Of a DNA stretch of 64,000 nucleotides, positions 24,112-32,046 are shown piece by piece. A model generated the notes under the pieces. The model did not search any database, was not told the DNA's origin, and was given only the letters and a program-made list of their open reading frames with translations. Origin of the DNA: Actinacidiphila paucisporea (lineage in GTDB: Bacteria; Actinomycetota; Actinomycetes; Streptomycetales; Streptomycetaceae). The DNA lies in assembly GCF_900142575.1 (NCBI RefSeq), contig NZ_FRBI01000010.1:62001-126000 (forward strand), read 5' to 3'. Made by a program: the position numbers and the translations under genes. Each line of letters begins with the position of its first letter. Within the stretch, counting starts at the first letter, position 1.

Positions 24112-24966
24112 TCAGCCGTTGCCCGCGGCGGCGTCCGCCTTGGCCTGCGGAGCCTTCGCGCCGCCGGGCGCGCCGCCCTTGTCCCCCTGGGGCCGGTCCG
24201 TCGAGGGAAGCCCGGCCAGCACCGGCTTCCACTTGGCGCTGGTGACCATCGCGGTCATCTGGGCGACGGTCAGCGGCGGGGTCGGCCGCGAGACCGGGGC
24301 GCCCTTCTCCTCCGGCGCGTTCCACTGGCTCAGCTGGATCTGGGCGTCGTCCGATGTGACGAAGGTCGCCATCCACTCCTTCACGTCGCTGCGGTGGTCC
24401 GGGTATTCGTAGCCCTTGAAGAGCGCCAGGGTGCCGCCGTGCACATGGGTGACGGAGCACCAGGTGCCCGCGGGCGCGGGCCGCGGGCAGTCCTCGACGG
24501 GGTTGGCCGGGCGCTGGAGGTCGATCTCGACCAGGCCGGGTCCTGAGCCGTCGTCGAACACGGCGCTCGCGAGCGCGTCCGGGACCGGCCGGTCCTTCGG
24601 GCCGTAGCCCACCAGACCGGTGACCTCGCCGGGCGGCAGCAGGCCGGCGAAGATCCGGGCGACCTGCTTACCGGTCACCGCCGGAGTCGCCGCCTTCCCC
24701 GGCTGCGCGGGCTTCGGCCGCTCGGGCGCGGCGGCCACACCGCCGGTGCGGCCCCCGCCCTGCACGAGCCCGCCGGCCAGCACCCCGCCGACCGCGACCG
24801 CCGCGAGGGCGGCGGTGCCCGCCACGACGGTGACCGTACGCCGGCGGCGCAGCCGACGGCCTCTCAGGTGGCCCGCGCCCACCAGGGCGTGCGGGTCGTC
24901 GGGCTGGAAGGTGTCGGCGACGGCGTGCAGCGCGTCGCCGAGCTCGTCCTCGAATTCCACGGGCAT
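24112..24966 (-). CDS. Membrane protein, likely anti-sigma partner of the SigE-type factor
   Basis: A 284-aa single-pass protein. The cytoplasmic N-terminus (MPVEFEDELGDALHAVADTF, residues 1-50) ends in a basic patch RGRRLRRRR, followed by a helix (about 56-78) and an extracytoplasmic Pro/Gly-rich domain with DCPRPAPAGTWCSV. The first 50 residues have the charge pattern of sigma-binding domains; no zinc HXXXCXXC motif is present. It starts 31 bases after the sigma gene, in the same direction. The arrangement is the standard SigE-family sigma plus membrane-bound regulator pair, but the anti-sigma role is inferred. Confidence 0.7.
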   Translation of the reverse strand: MPVEFEDELGDALHAVADTFQPDDPHALVGAGHLRGRRLRRRRTVTVVAGTAALAAVAVGGVLAGGLVQGGGRTGGVAAAPERPKPAQPGKAATPAVTGKQVARIFAGLLPPGEVTGLVGYGPKDRPVPDALASAVFDDGSGPGLVEIDLQRPANPVEDCPRPAPAGTWCSVTHVHGGTLALFKGYEYPDHRSDVKEWMATFVTSDDAQIQLSQWNAPEEKGAPVSRPTPPLTVAQMTAMVTSAKWKPVLAGLPSTDRPQGDKGGAPGGAKAPQAKADAAAGNG

Positions 24967-24997
24967 GGGTGTGTCCTCACGGGGGTGGGGTGGTGCG

Positions 24998-25507
24998 TCA
25001 GTGGGCGATGAGGTCGGCCAGTTCGCCGCCGAGTTCGTCCCGTAGCCGGCCCAGCGCGCGGACGCACCGGGTGCGTATCGCGCCGGGCGTCGTGTCCATC
25101 GCTGCGGCCGTCTCCTCGATGCTGCGGTCCTCCCAGTAGCGCAGCACCAGCACGACCCGGTCCTTCGGGGCGAGCCGCGCGAGCGCTTCCAGCAAGGTGA
25201 TGCGCAGTGCCGCGTCGCCGCCGGGCGCCGACGCGAGGTCGGGCGGCTCGGCGATCGGGCGCTCCGCACTGCTGCGGCGCCGCCGGTGCGTCAGGAAGGC
25301 GCGTACCAGCACGGTCTGGGCGTACGCGGCCGGATTCCCCAGCTTGGACGTGCGCCCCCAGACCAGGTACATCCGGCCCAGGGTCTCCTGGACCAGGTCC
25401 TCCGCCAGGTGCGTGTCGCCGCCGGCGAGCAGGCAGGCCGACCGGTATAGCGGGCCCGTTCTGGCCCGGGCGAACTCCAGGTACGCCTGAGTCTGCACAT
25501 TGCGCAC
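24998..25507 (-). CDS. SigE-family (SigE/ECF, actinobacterial) RNA polymerase sigma factor
   Basis: A 169-aa ECF sigma. Region 2 runs FARARTGPLYRSACLLAGGD, HLAEDLVQETLGRMYLVWGR, and region 4 RVVLVLRYWEDRSIEETAAA, TPGAIRTRCVRALGRL. This short form with the motif DLVQETL belongs to the SigE-family ECF group abundant in Streptomyces. It should recruit core RNA polymerase to a small regulon including its own operon. The downstream membrane protein probably holds it inactive. Start ATG 25507 fits the family N-terminus. Confidence 0.93.
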   Translation of the reverse strand: MRNVQTQAYLEFARARTGPLYRSACLLAGGDTHLAEDLVQETLGRMYLVWGRTSKLGNPAAYAQTVLVRAFLTHRRRRSSAERPIAEPPDLASAPGGDAALRITLLEALARLAPKDRVVLVLRYWEDRSIEETAAAMDTTPGAIRTRCVRALGRLRDELGGELADLIAH

Positions 25508-25675
25508 GCCTGCGGCTCCCTTCGGGCTCGTCCTCCACCCTGTTGACGCACCGGCGTCCCGCTTTCGTTACGGACCGGGCGGTGCGGCCGTGCCACGGCG
25601 GCCGGACCCGTCGGAGCCGGGAGCGGGAGCGGCCGGAGCCGGGGCAGGAAGCCGCCGGAGCCGGGAGCGGCCCGG

Positions 25676-27400
25676 TTACCGGTCCTGTGTGGACCGGGGG
25701 CCGGGCGTACCGCGCAGGACCGAGGCGGTGGCCGCCAGCAGGCCCATCACGGTCGCCGTCGCGAAGACGATCAGCAGTCCGTGGTGGAAGGGCGCCGAGA
25801 TCAGGTTCGGGAAGAAGGACTTGCCCGTCAGCACCGCGCGGTTGTGCGCGGGAAGGGTGTCGAGGACCCCGCTGGGCCCGAGCAGCGTCTGGACCGGGTT
25901 GACGCCGAGGAAGGCGGAGAAGACCGTCGAGACGGGCGGCAGGGAGGCCGCGTGCTCGGCGGTGGCGGCCGGCACCCCCTGCGCCTGGAGTCCCGAGGAG
26001 AGCGCCGCGGGCAGCCGGTTCGCCAGGCCGATGATCAGCAGCGAGAAGAAGATGCCGATCGACAGCGACATCCCGCTGTTCTGGAAGGTGGACCGCATCC
26101 CGGACGCGGCCCCCCGGTGGGTGCCCGGGACGCTGCTCATGATCGCCGACGTGTTCGGCGCGGAGAACATCCCCGAGCCCATCCCGTTGGCCATGATGAG
26201 CAGTGCGAACGCCCAGTACGGGAAGGCGATGGGCAGCAGCAGCAACCCCACGAAGCTGGCCGAGAAGAGCAGCAGCCCGCCGGTGGTGAAGAAGCGCACC
26301 CCGTAGCGGTCGGACAGCCAGCCGCACAGCGGCCCGGTGATGAGGAAGCCGGCCGTCATCGGCAGCAGGAAGATGCCCGCCCACAGCGGCGCGTCGGCGT
26401 AGTCGTACCCGTGCAGCGGCAGCCAGATGCCCTGCAGCCAGATGATCAGCATGAACTGCAGCCCGCCGCGTGCCACGGACGCCAGCAGGGACGCGGCGTT
26501 GCCGGCCGCGAAGGCCCGGTTGCGGAACAGCGAGAGGTGGAACATCGGCTCGGGCACCCGGGACTCGACGACGCAGAAGACCGCCAGCAGCACCGCGCCG
26601 CCGATCAGCCCCGAGAGCACCTTCGGGCTGGTCCACCCCATCGTGTGGCCGGCGTAGGGCTGGATGCCGTAGGTGATGGAGATCAGCAGCGCGCCCAGGC
26701 CGCAGGCGAAGGTGAGGTTCCCCCACCAGTCGATACGGGACTTCTGCCGGGCCGAGGTCTCGCGCAGCGAGCGGTAGGCCCAGACCGTGCCGAGGATGCC
26801 GACCGGCAGGTTGACCCAGAAGACCGCCCGCCAGTCCCACGCGGACAGCAGTCCGCCCAGCACCAGGCCGATGAACGTCCCGCTCAGCGCCGAGATCTGG
26901 TTGATGCCGAGCGCCATGCCGCGCTGGTGCGCGGGGAAGGCGTCGGTGATGATCGCGGCGGAGTTCGCCATCAGCATGGAGCCGCCGAGGGCCTGCACCA
27001 CCCGCCAGCCGATCAGCCACAGCGCGCCGGAGCCGCCGAGGAAGGGGTCGAAGGACAGCGCGACGGAGGCGAGCGTGAAGACGACGAAGCCGAGGTTGTA
27101 CATCCGCACCCGGCCCACGATGTCGCCGAGCCGCCCGAGGGTGACCACCAGCACCGCGGTGACCAGCAGATACCCCATGATCATCCACAGCAGGTAGCTG
27201 ATGTTGCCGGCCGCGAAGGGGTCCAGGTGGATACCGCGGAAGATCGCCGGCATGGAGATGATCACGATGGACGAGTCCACCGTGGCCATGAACATCCCCA
27301 GGCTGGTGTTGGACAGCGCCACCCACTTGTAGCGGTCCGGGGGCGCGGCCGCCATGGCGCCGTCGCCCGGGGCGAGCCGTATGTCCGCGGGCTCAGACAC
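25676..27400 (-). CDS. DHA2-type MFS drug efflux transporter (14 helices)
   Basis: A 574-aa transporter with about 14 hydrophobic helices. Motif A-like VTLGRLGDIVGRVRMYNLGF is near residues 85-105, and the N-terminal helix pattern NTSLGMFMATVDSSIVIISMP is the classical EmrB/QacA start. It should export hydrophobic or cationic drugs using the proton gradient. GTG 27400 overlaps the MarR stop (27393-27395) by eight bases, so both are one operon. A MarR repressor is the expected control. Confidence 0.93.
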   Translation of the reverse strand: MSEPADIRLAPGDGAMAAAPPDRYKWVALSNTSLGMFMATVDSSIVIISMPAIFRGIHLDPFAAGNISYLLWMIMGYLLVTAVLVVTLGRLGDIVGRVRMYNLGFVVFTLASVALSFDPFLGGSGALWLIGWRVVQALGGSMLMANSAAIITDAFPAHQRGMALGINQISALSGTFIGLVLGGLLSAWDWRAVFWVNLPVGILGTVWAYRSLRETSARQKSRIDWWGNLTFACGLGALLISITYGIQPYAGHTMGWTSPKVLSGLIGGAVLLAVFCVVESRVPEPMFHLSLFRNRAFAAGNAASLLASVARGGLQFMLIIWLQGIWLPLHGYDYADAPLWAGIFLLPMTAGFLITGPLCGWLSDRYGVRFFTTGGLLLFSASFVGLLLLPIAFPYWAFALLIMANGMGSGMFSAPNTSAIMSSVPGTHRGAASGMRSTFQNSGMSLSIGIFFSLLIIGLANRLPAALSSGLQAQGVPAATAEHAASLPPVSTVFSAFLGVNPVQTLLGPSGVLDTLPAHNRAVLTGKSFFPNLISAPFHHGLLIVFATATVMGLLAATASVLRGTPGPRSTQDR

Positions 27401-27899
27401 GTCGGGTGATCCTCTCCAGCAGCGGGAGAGCGGCCGCGAGCACGGCCTGCTCCTCGGGTGTCAGCTCGTCGGCGATGGCCCGCGTCAGGCGCAGCCCCTT
27501 CTCCCGCCGGGCGCCGCGCAGGCCCTCGCGCCCGGCCGCCGACAGCGAGACGACGATGCGCCGGCCGTCCGCCGGGTCGGGGTCGCGGGAGACGAGGCCG
27601 CGCTCGTACAGCACGGCCAGGATCGCCGCCATGGACTGCGGGCGTACGCCCTCGCCCGCCGCCAACTCCGAGCCCGTCGCGGGCCCTTCGCGGTCGAGTC
27701 GCACCAGTGCGGAGGTCTGGGAGAGCGTCAGTTCCTCGTCGGGCCTGAACTGCCGCAGCCGCCTGACCAGGGGTCCGATCGCCGCGCGCAGGTCGGCCGC
27801 GATACGGGCCGGGCCGCTGTCGGCGGGCGGTGCGTCCGCCGGGTCCGTATCCGTGTCCGTACGCGGGTCCGGCTCGGGGTCTGTGCTGCTGGCCGCCAT
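27393..27899 (-). CDS. MarR-family repressor of the MFS operon
   Basis: A 168-aa MarR-type regulator. A disordered Asp/Pro start of 30 residues precedes the winged helix (ATGSELAAGEGVRPQSMAAI, LYERGLVSRDPDPADGRRI). It probably represses itself, the overlapping efflux gene and the divergent dienelactone hydrolase. The 12-bp palindrome at 27912-27923, only 13 bases before its start, is the likely operator. Efflux pump and hydrolase under one MarR suggests a response to a lactone or aromatic compound. Confidence 0.9.
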   Translation of the reverse strand: MAASSTDPEPDPRTDTDTDPADAPPADSGPARIAADLRAAIGPLVRRLRQFRPDEELTLSQTSALVRLDREGPATGSELAAGEGVRPQSMAAILAVLYERGLVSRDPDPADGRRIVVSLSAAGREGLRGARREKGLRLTRAIADELTPEEQAVLAAALPLLERITRRV

Positions 27900-27911
27900 G
27901 TCTTCAGTATA

Positions 27912-27923
27912 AACTGATCAGTT
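27912..27923. promoter_or_regulatory. Perfect 12-bp palindrome, likely MarR operator
   Basis: aactgatcagtt is a perfect palindrome in the 48-base gap between divergent MarR and hydrolase starts, in AT-rich context (agtataaactgatcagtt) that may also hold the promoters. Confidence 0.7.
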
Positions 27924-27947
27924 GCGCCTTATGGTATAGCTGGCGCC

Positions 27948-28712
27948 ATGACTTCCTACCCGGACACGTCCCCCGGCTCCCTCTTCGCGACGACCATTTC
28001 CGTCGCCGGGCACGGCGGCGACCAGATCGAGGCGTATCTCGCCCGCCCCGCCGGCGACGCCCCGCGCGGCGGCGTCGTGGTCATCCACCACATGCCCGGA
28101 TACGACCGCGAGACCAAGGAGATGGTGCGGCACCTCGCGGAACTGGGTTACGACGCGATCTGCCCCAACCTCTACAGCCGCGAGGCCCCCGGCGCCGACC
28201 CCGCCGACGCCAGTGCCGCGGTCCGCGCCCGCGGCGGCGTCCCCGACGACCGCCTCGTCGGCGACGTCGCCGGCGCCGCCGCGTACCTGCGGTCGCTGCC
28301 CGGGGCCAACGGCAAGGTCGGCGTCATCGGCCACTGCTCCGGCGGCCGCCAGTCCGTACTCGCCGCCTGCCGCCTCGACCTCGACGCCGCCGTCGACTGC
28401 TACGGCGCCTTCGTCGTCGGCGACGTGCCGCCGGGCCTCGACATCCGCGTCACCAACCTGCTCCCCGACCTCCCCCAGCTCTCCGCGCCCCTCCTCGGCC
28501 TGTTCGGCGTCGAGGACCAGCACCCGAGCCCCGAGCAGGTCGCCGAACTCGGCCGGATCCTCACCGAGCAGGGCAACGACTTCGAATTCCACAGCTACGA
28601 GGACGCCGGCCACGGCTTCTTCGCGGTCAACCGCCCCGGTTACCGCGTCGCCGCCGCCAACGACGGGTGGGAGCGGATCGCCGCGTTCTTCGCGAAGCAC
28701 CTGGAGGGCTGA
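27948..28712 (+). CDS. Dienelactone hydrolase family protein
   Basis: A 254-aa alpha/beta hydrolase. The nucleophile Cys130 is in GHCSGG, the Asp in FGVEDQHPSP and the His in EDAGHGFFAVNRPGY, the Cys-Asp-His triad of dienelactone hydrolases. An oxyanion/binding loop HHMPGYDRET is near residues 47-57. It may open lactones or esters of aromatic-degradation intermediates. It is divergent from the MarR/MFS operon across a shared palindrome, so pump and hydrolase are probably induced together. Substrate unknown. Confidence 0.92.
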   Translation: MTSYPDTSPGSLFATTISVAGHGGDQIEAYLARPAGDAPRGGVVVIHHMPGYDRETKEMVRHLAELGYDAICPNLYSREAPGADPADASAAVRARGGVPDDRLVGDVAGAAAYLRSLPGANGKVGVIGHCSGGRQSVLAACRLDLDAAVDCYGAFVVGDVPPGLDIRVTNLLPDLPQLSAPLLGLFGVEDQHPSPEQVAELGRILTEQGNDFEFHSYEDAGHGFFAVNRPGYRVAAANDGWERIAAFFAKHLEG

Positions 28713-28777
28713 CGCACGGGCATCCGCAGCCGCCCGTTGGGAGCAGGAAGACGACCAAGAGAGAAGAGGGCCGAGGT

Positions 28778-29044
28778 TTGTGCACGTACACGACGGTCAA
28801 AGACACCGTCGACGGCAGTGCGAAGGGGCCGGGCGGTGCGTGGTTCCACGTCTCCGACGTGACGGTCTACTTCGACCACCCCGTCCACGCGATGGCCGAG
28901 CACACCCTGAACATCGACTTCACCGACCCCGGCCGGGGTCCCGCGGCCCGGGTGGCCGTCGAACTCACCGCGGAGTCCGCGCAGCGGCTCGTCGCCGCCA
29001 TCCAGTCCGCGCTGGCGGCCGTGCCGGCCGAGATGCGCGTCTGA
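28778..29044 (+). CDS. DUF6295 small protein
   Basis: An 88-aa protein whose first residues (M)CTYTTVKDTVDGSAKG and later VYFDHPVHAMAEHTLNIDF fit the DUF6295 family of Streptomyces, function unknown. The start is an unusual TTG at 28778, chosen because the family begins MCTYTT and because AAGAGG at 28764-28769 lies eight bases upstream. It follows the hydrolase by 65 bases and could be co-transcribed. A 15-bp hairpin ends the unit. Confidence 0.75.
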   Translation: MCTYTTVKDTVDGSAKGPGGAWFHVSDVTVYFDHPVHAMAEHTLNIDFTDPGRGPAARVAVELTAESAQRLVAAIQSALAAVPAEMRV

Positions 29045-29100
29045 CTCCTGCGCGAGCGCGCACCCGCCCCCGAACGCGCCCCGCCAACCGAACGCGCACT

Positions 29101-29136
29101 CCCGCTCCGGGGGACGAAGAGGTCCCCCGGAGCGGG
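29101..29136. terminator. Perfect 15-bp bidirectional terminator hairpin
   Basis: Stem 29101-29115 pairs fully with 29122-29136, with loop gaagag, between the convergent DUF6295 and SPW genes. It is the cleanest terminator in the window. Confidence 0.85.
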
Positions 29137-29213
29137 GAAGACGCGGTGCGGGCGGCAGAGGTTGCCGTCCGCACCGTGGTGCATCCGCAGGCTGTACGAC
29201 TCCGCGCTCTGCC

Positions 29214-29684
29214 TCAGCGCGCGCGCCGCCTGCCGCCCATGAACCCGAGGCCCATGGTGGCCAGCCCAAGCGCAATAGCCACACCACCGACAATCGCGTT
29301 GTTCACGATCGTGTGGGTAATGGCGGCGTTTGGTCCGGTGATCGCCCAGGGGGCCACGATCGTCCACACGCCGATCGCGATGGCGCACCAGCCGAGACCG
29401 ACTGTCCGTTCCAGCACCGAGCCGAAGCCCATGGCCAGCACGGCCAACGCGATGCCCGTGATCAGATTGCTGACCCGCAGGCCGGTGAAGCCCGTGAACC
29501 CCACCACCCAGGGCGAGATCGCCAGATAGAGACCGGTCAGCAGGCAGAGGCCCTCGATCAGCCCCGAGATCGGCTTCGCAGACGCCTCGGCGTAACGGCC
29601 CCGTAGCGCCATCAGGTCCGGGTGGGTGTCGATCCCGGATGTCGAGCGGGTCTGCGACGTCGAGTGAGTCGAATCGGTGGCCAT
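29214..29684 (-). CDS. SPW-repeat membrane protein
   Basis: A 156-aa protein with a hydrophilic first 45 residues and four helices. Two SPW-type motifs are visible: LYLAISPWVVGF (near residue 68) and WTIVAPWAI. A C-terminal basic patch GGRRRAR follows. The family is of unknown function and common in actinobacteria. ATG 29684 is supported by a near-perfect GGAGGT eight bases upstream. The 280 bases upstream to 29966 are comparatively AT-rich (e.g. cttacttagcgtaaaacggc) and probably carry its promoter. Confidence 0.88.
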   Translation of the reverse strand: MATDSTHSTSQTRSTSGIDTHPDLMALRGRYAEASAKPISGLIEGLCLLTGLYLAISPWVVGFTGFTGLRVSNLITGIALAVLAMGFGSVLERTVGLGWCAIAIGVWTIVAPWAITGPNAAITHTIVNNAIVGGVAIALGLATMGLGFMGGRRRAR

Positions 29685-29966
29685 TCCAGCCACCTCCTTC
29701 GCAGTGTGCGCTGTGCAGTGTTGTCGTTCTACCGACGGATGTTCTCCGGGTCTCCCTCCCCGGAAGTACCGCATCCTTACTTAGCGTAAAACGGCAGGCA
29801 GCCACCCGGCCACTTATACGGCACTTAACTTTGCACCGATTTGTCCGCACCCCTCCAGGACCGCGCCGCGGCGTTCACGGCGGCCGCCGTGAGCGCCGAC
29901 CGCACCGCGATCCGGCCCGGCGGAAATGGGTGGGCGCGGCGCACCCGGGGCGCGGAGAGTAGGGCC

Positions 29967-30158
29967 ATGACGACCTCCGGCGGACCCTTCATCTCCGACG
30001 CGGAACGCTTCGCCCAGGCGCTGGCGCGTACCGTCTCCGACCCGGAACTGCGGGCGTTGCCGCTGGCGGGCGGGGTGGACCAGTGGGCCGACAACACCGA
30101 CCTACTCGGGCAGCCGCGCGCGATCCGGGCTGCGGTGGACGCCCTCGGCGAGACCTGA
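29967..30158 (+). CDS. Small unknown protein (63 aa)
   Basis: MTTSGGPFISDAERFAQALA, then RTVSDPELRALPLAGGVDQW and further helical residues. It is unlike any family that I recognise, but codon usage is normal and GAGAGTAGGG precedes ATG 29967. It overlaps the 3' end of the convergent ATP-grasp gene by 57 bases. It could be a genuine small soluble protein or a chance reading frame. Confidence 0.45.
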   Translation: MTTSGGPFISDAERFAQALARTVSDPELRALPLAGGVDQWADNTDLLGQPRAIRAAVDALGET

Positions 30159-30941
30159 GACGAGGCCCGAGACGAGGTCGGCAAGGGCTTCCGGGGCACC
30201 CGGCTGGTTGCGGACGCCCGGGAAGGCGTTGACGTCGACGATGAGCGGGTGGCCGCCGCCCGTGTCGATCACGTCGACGCCGTAGACGTGCAGGCCGAAG
30301 ACCTGGCCGACGCGGCGGACCAGGGCGGGCCAGGCGGGCGGCAGGTCGGCGAGGGGGACGGGCCCGCCGCCCGGGGCGGCGGCGGCCAGTTCGGAACGGC
30401 GAAGGGCCGCGAAGACCTGCGGGCCGATGGCCCACAGCTTGTGGTCCCAACCGGGGTTGGGCACGAAGTCCTGGACGACGACAGGCTCATACGGCGCCGA
30501 GGCCGCGAAGTCCCGTATCCGCGCGGCCCCTTCGAGCCGTACCACGACGTCCCCTTTCCGGCTGTGCCGGCTTTTGACGACGACCGGCCCGACCGGCGGC
30601 GACGCGGCGAGGTCGGCGGCGGAGGCGTACGTACGGGTCGGCGCGAAGGGCAGTCCGGCCCGCAGCGCGTCCTCCGCCATCGCCGTACGGTCCTGGCACC
30701 GCCTGGTCGCGGCGGCCGAGTTGACCACCCGGGCGCCGGCCGCCTCCACCCCACGGGCGAGGGCGAGGGCCCGGGGGGTGCGGGCCTTGAGGAGGTAGAC
30801 GTCGGCGGGGTCGGCCGGGGCCGACGCGGTGGCCGGGTCGAGCACCTCGACCCGGTGCCCGGCACCCGGGGCGGTGAGCAGCGCGGTGGCCGCGGCCAGC
30901 AGCGGATGGCCGGGGTCCGCCGTGATGAGGCCGACCCTCAC
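30102..30941 (-). CDS. ATP-grasp (RimK-like) ligase, second of a tandem pair
   Basis: A 279-aa ATP-grasp protein. Visible parts: VRVGLITADPGHPLL (start), RRCQDRTAMAEDALRAGLPF, the ATP-binding strand GPVVVKSRHSRKGDVVV, VVVQDFVPNPGWDHKLWAIG and the metal-binding end HPLIVDVNAFPGVRNQP. Such enzymes join a carboxylate to an amine through an acyl phosphate, e.g. RimK peptide ligases. GTG 30941 overlaps the upstream paralogue stop (GTGA). No peptide or amino-acid precursor gene is nearby, so the substrate is unknown. Confidence 0.85.
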   Translation of the reverse strand: MRVGLITADPGHPLLAAATALLTAPGAGHRVEVLDPATASAPADPADVYLLKARTPRALALARGVEAAGARVVNSAAATRRCQDRTAMAEDALRAGLPFAPTRTYASAADLAASPPVGPVVVKSRHSRKGDVVVRLEGAARIRDFAASAPYEPVVVQDFVPNPGWDHKLWAIGPQVFAALRRSELAAAAPGGGPVPLADLPPAWPALVRRVGQVFGLHVYGVDVIDTGGGHPLIVDVNAFPGVRNQPGAPEALADLVSGLVSGLAEGVHRSPDRARLPE

Positions 30942-31849
30942 AGCGCGTCGCCGGCCGCCACCGCCATGGCACCCGCCGCCGCCCGCTCTCCGGCGCCGGG
31001 CGGACTCGCCCACCCCGCGTGCCCGACCACGCTCGGCCGCTCCCCCGCCGCCAGTGCCAGCACGGCGCTCGCGACGCGGGAGGCCGCGTCCGGGACCTGG
31101 CGGAAGCTCGGGAAGTCGTTGACGTCCACGACGACGGGGCCGTCCGGGCCGAGGAGCACGTCGAGGCCGTAGAGGTCGAGCCCGTAGACCGCGCCGACCT
31201 GCGCGGCGAGCGCGGCGACCTCGCGCGACAGCGGCACCCGGCGCTCGCGGTGCGGGTGGTCGGGGTGCAGGGGTGAGCGGCGCTCGGTGGCGTGGAAGTC
31301 GTCGCCGACGCAGTAGACCTTGATGTCGACGCCCGCATTGGGCACGTACGGCTGCGCGATCAGCAGACCTTCACCGCGCAGCACCGGGAGTAGCGCGGGC
31401 AGCCGGTCGGGGGCGGCCAGCAGGTGCACCGCACGGCCCGAGCTGCCGTCGGCGGGCTTGACCACCAGCGGGTAGTCGGACTCGGGTATCTCGGCGAGGA
31501 GTTCGGGCCGGGCTGCCGCGTAGGTCGTCGGCATGGGCAGGCCACGGCTGCGGCCGATCGCCGCCGCGAGCGCCTTGTCACGGACCCCGCGGATCGAACG
31601 GGCGTCGTTGACGGTGGTCATCCCGGCCGAGGCGGCGGCCTCCAGCAGGGTGAGTCCGGGGCCGCCCGACACGGTCTTGAGCACCCAGGCGTCATGGCTG
31701 CCGGCCCTGACGACCTCGGTCATCCGGTGCAGCGATCCCCCCGGTCGCAGCACGTCCACCTGGTGGCCCCAGGCGTGGAGTCGCCGGATCACCTCGACCG
31801 GCATCCCGTCGTAACGGTAGTTCTCCTCCACGAGAAAGCAGAGCTTCAT
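30938..31849 (-). CDS. ATP-grasp (RimK-like) ligase, first of a tandem pair
   Basis: A 303-aa ATP-grasp protein related to the next gene. Start region MKLCFLVEENYRYDGMPVEV, then VNDARSIRGVRDKALAAAIG, ATP-binding SDYPLVVKPADGSSGRAVHL, LIAQPYVPNAGVDIKVYCVG and the metal-binding tail PVVVDVNDFPSFRQVPD. GGAAGG precedes ATG 31849. The two genes form an operon and may act on successive carboxylates or as a heteromeric ligase. The C-terminus is Ala/Gly-rich (30 residues) and probably flexible. Confidence 0.87.
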   Translation of the reverse strand: MKLCFLVEENYRYDGMPVEVIRRLHAWGHQVDVLRPGGSLHRMTEVVRAGSHDAWVLKTVSGGPGLTLLEAAASAGMTTVNDARSIRGVRDKALAAAIGRSRGLPMPTTYAAARPELLAEIPESDYPLVVKPADGSSGRAVHLLAAPDRLPALLPVLRGEGLLIAQPYVPNAGVDIKVYCVGDDFHATERRSPLHPDHPHRERRVPLSREVAALAAQVGAVYGLDLYGLDVLLGPDGPVVVDVNDFPSFRQVPDAASRVASAVLALAAGERPSVVGHAGWASPPGAGERAAAGAMAVAAGDAL

Positions 31850-31930
31850 GCGACCTTCCCCCCAACCCCCCTGTGCGTTCGCCGATCGCGACCGGCGAAG
31901 CGTGAAGGTCACAGGATGCCACGGGTGTCA

Positions 31931-31967
31931 GGGACCTCCCACGGTGGTCCCAACTCCCCCTGAGGGG
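31931..31967 (-). terminator. Two hairpins between the SDR and ATP-grasp genes
   Basis: gggacc/ggtccc (31931-31936 with 31946-31951) and cccc/gggg (31957-31960 with 31964-31967) lie after the SDR stop on the minus strand and ahead of the ATP-grasp start. Together they could end the SDR transcript or form a 5' leader structure. Stems are short. Confidence 0.4.
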
Positions 31968-32046
31968 TGCATGATTGCCGTCGGAACCGCGGTGGCTGAC
32001 GCGGTACCGCACGGCCGGGCGCGAGGAGTCGGGGCGCACCGCGCCG

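Noticed and set aside
24864..27326. 820-codon minus-strand frame overlapping the sigma and MFS genes
   Set aside because: Gly/Arg/Pro-rich shadow frame; the overlapping MFS and sigma genes carry definite motifs in other frames.
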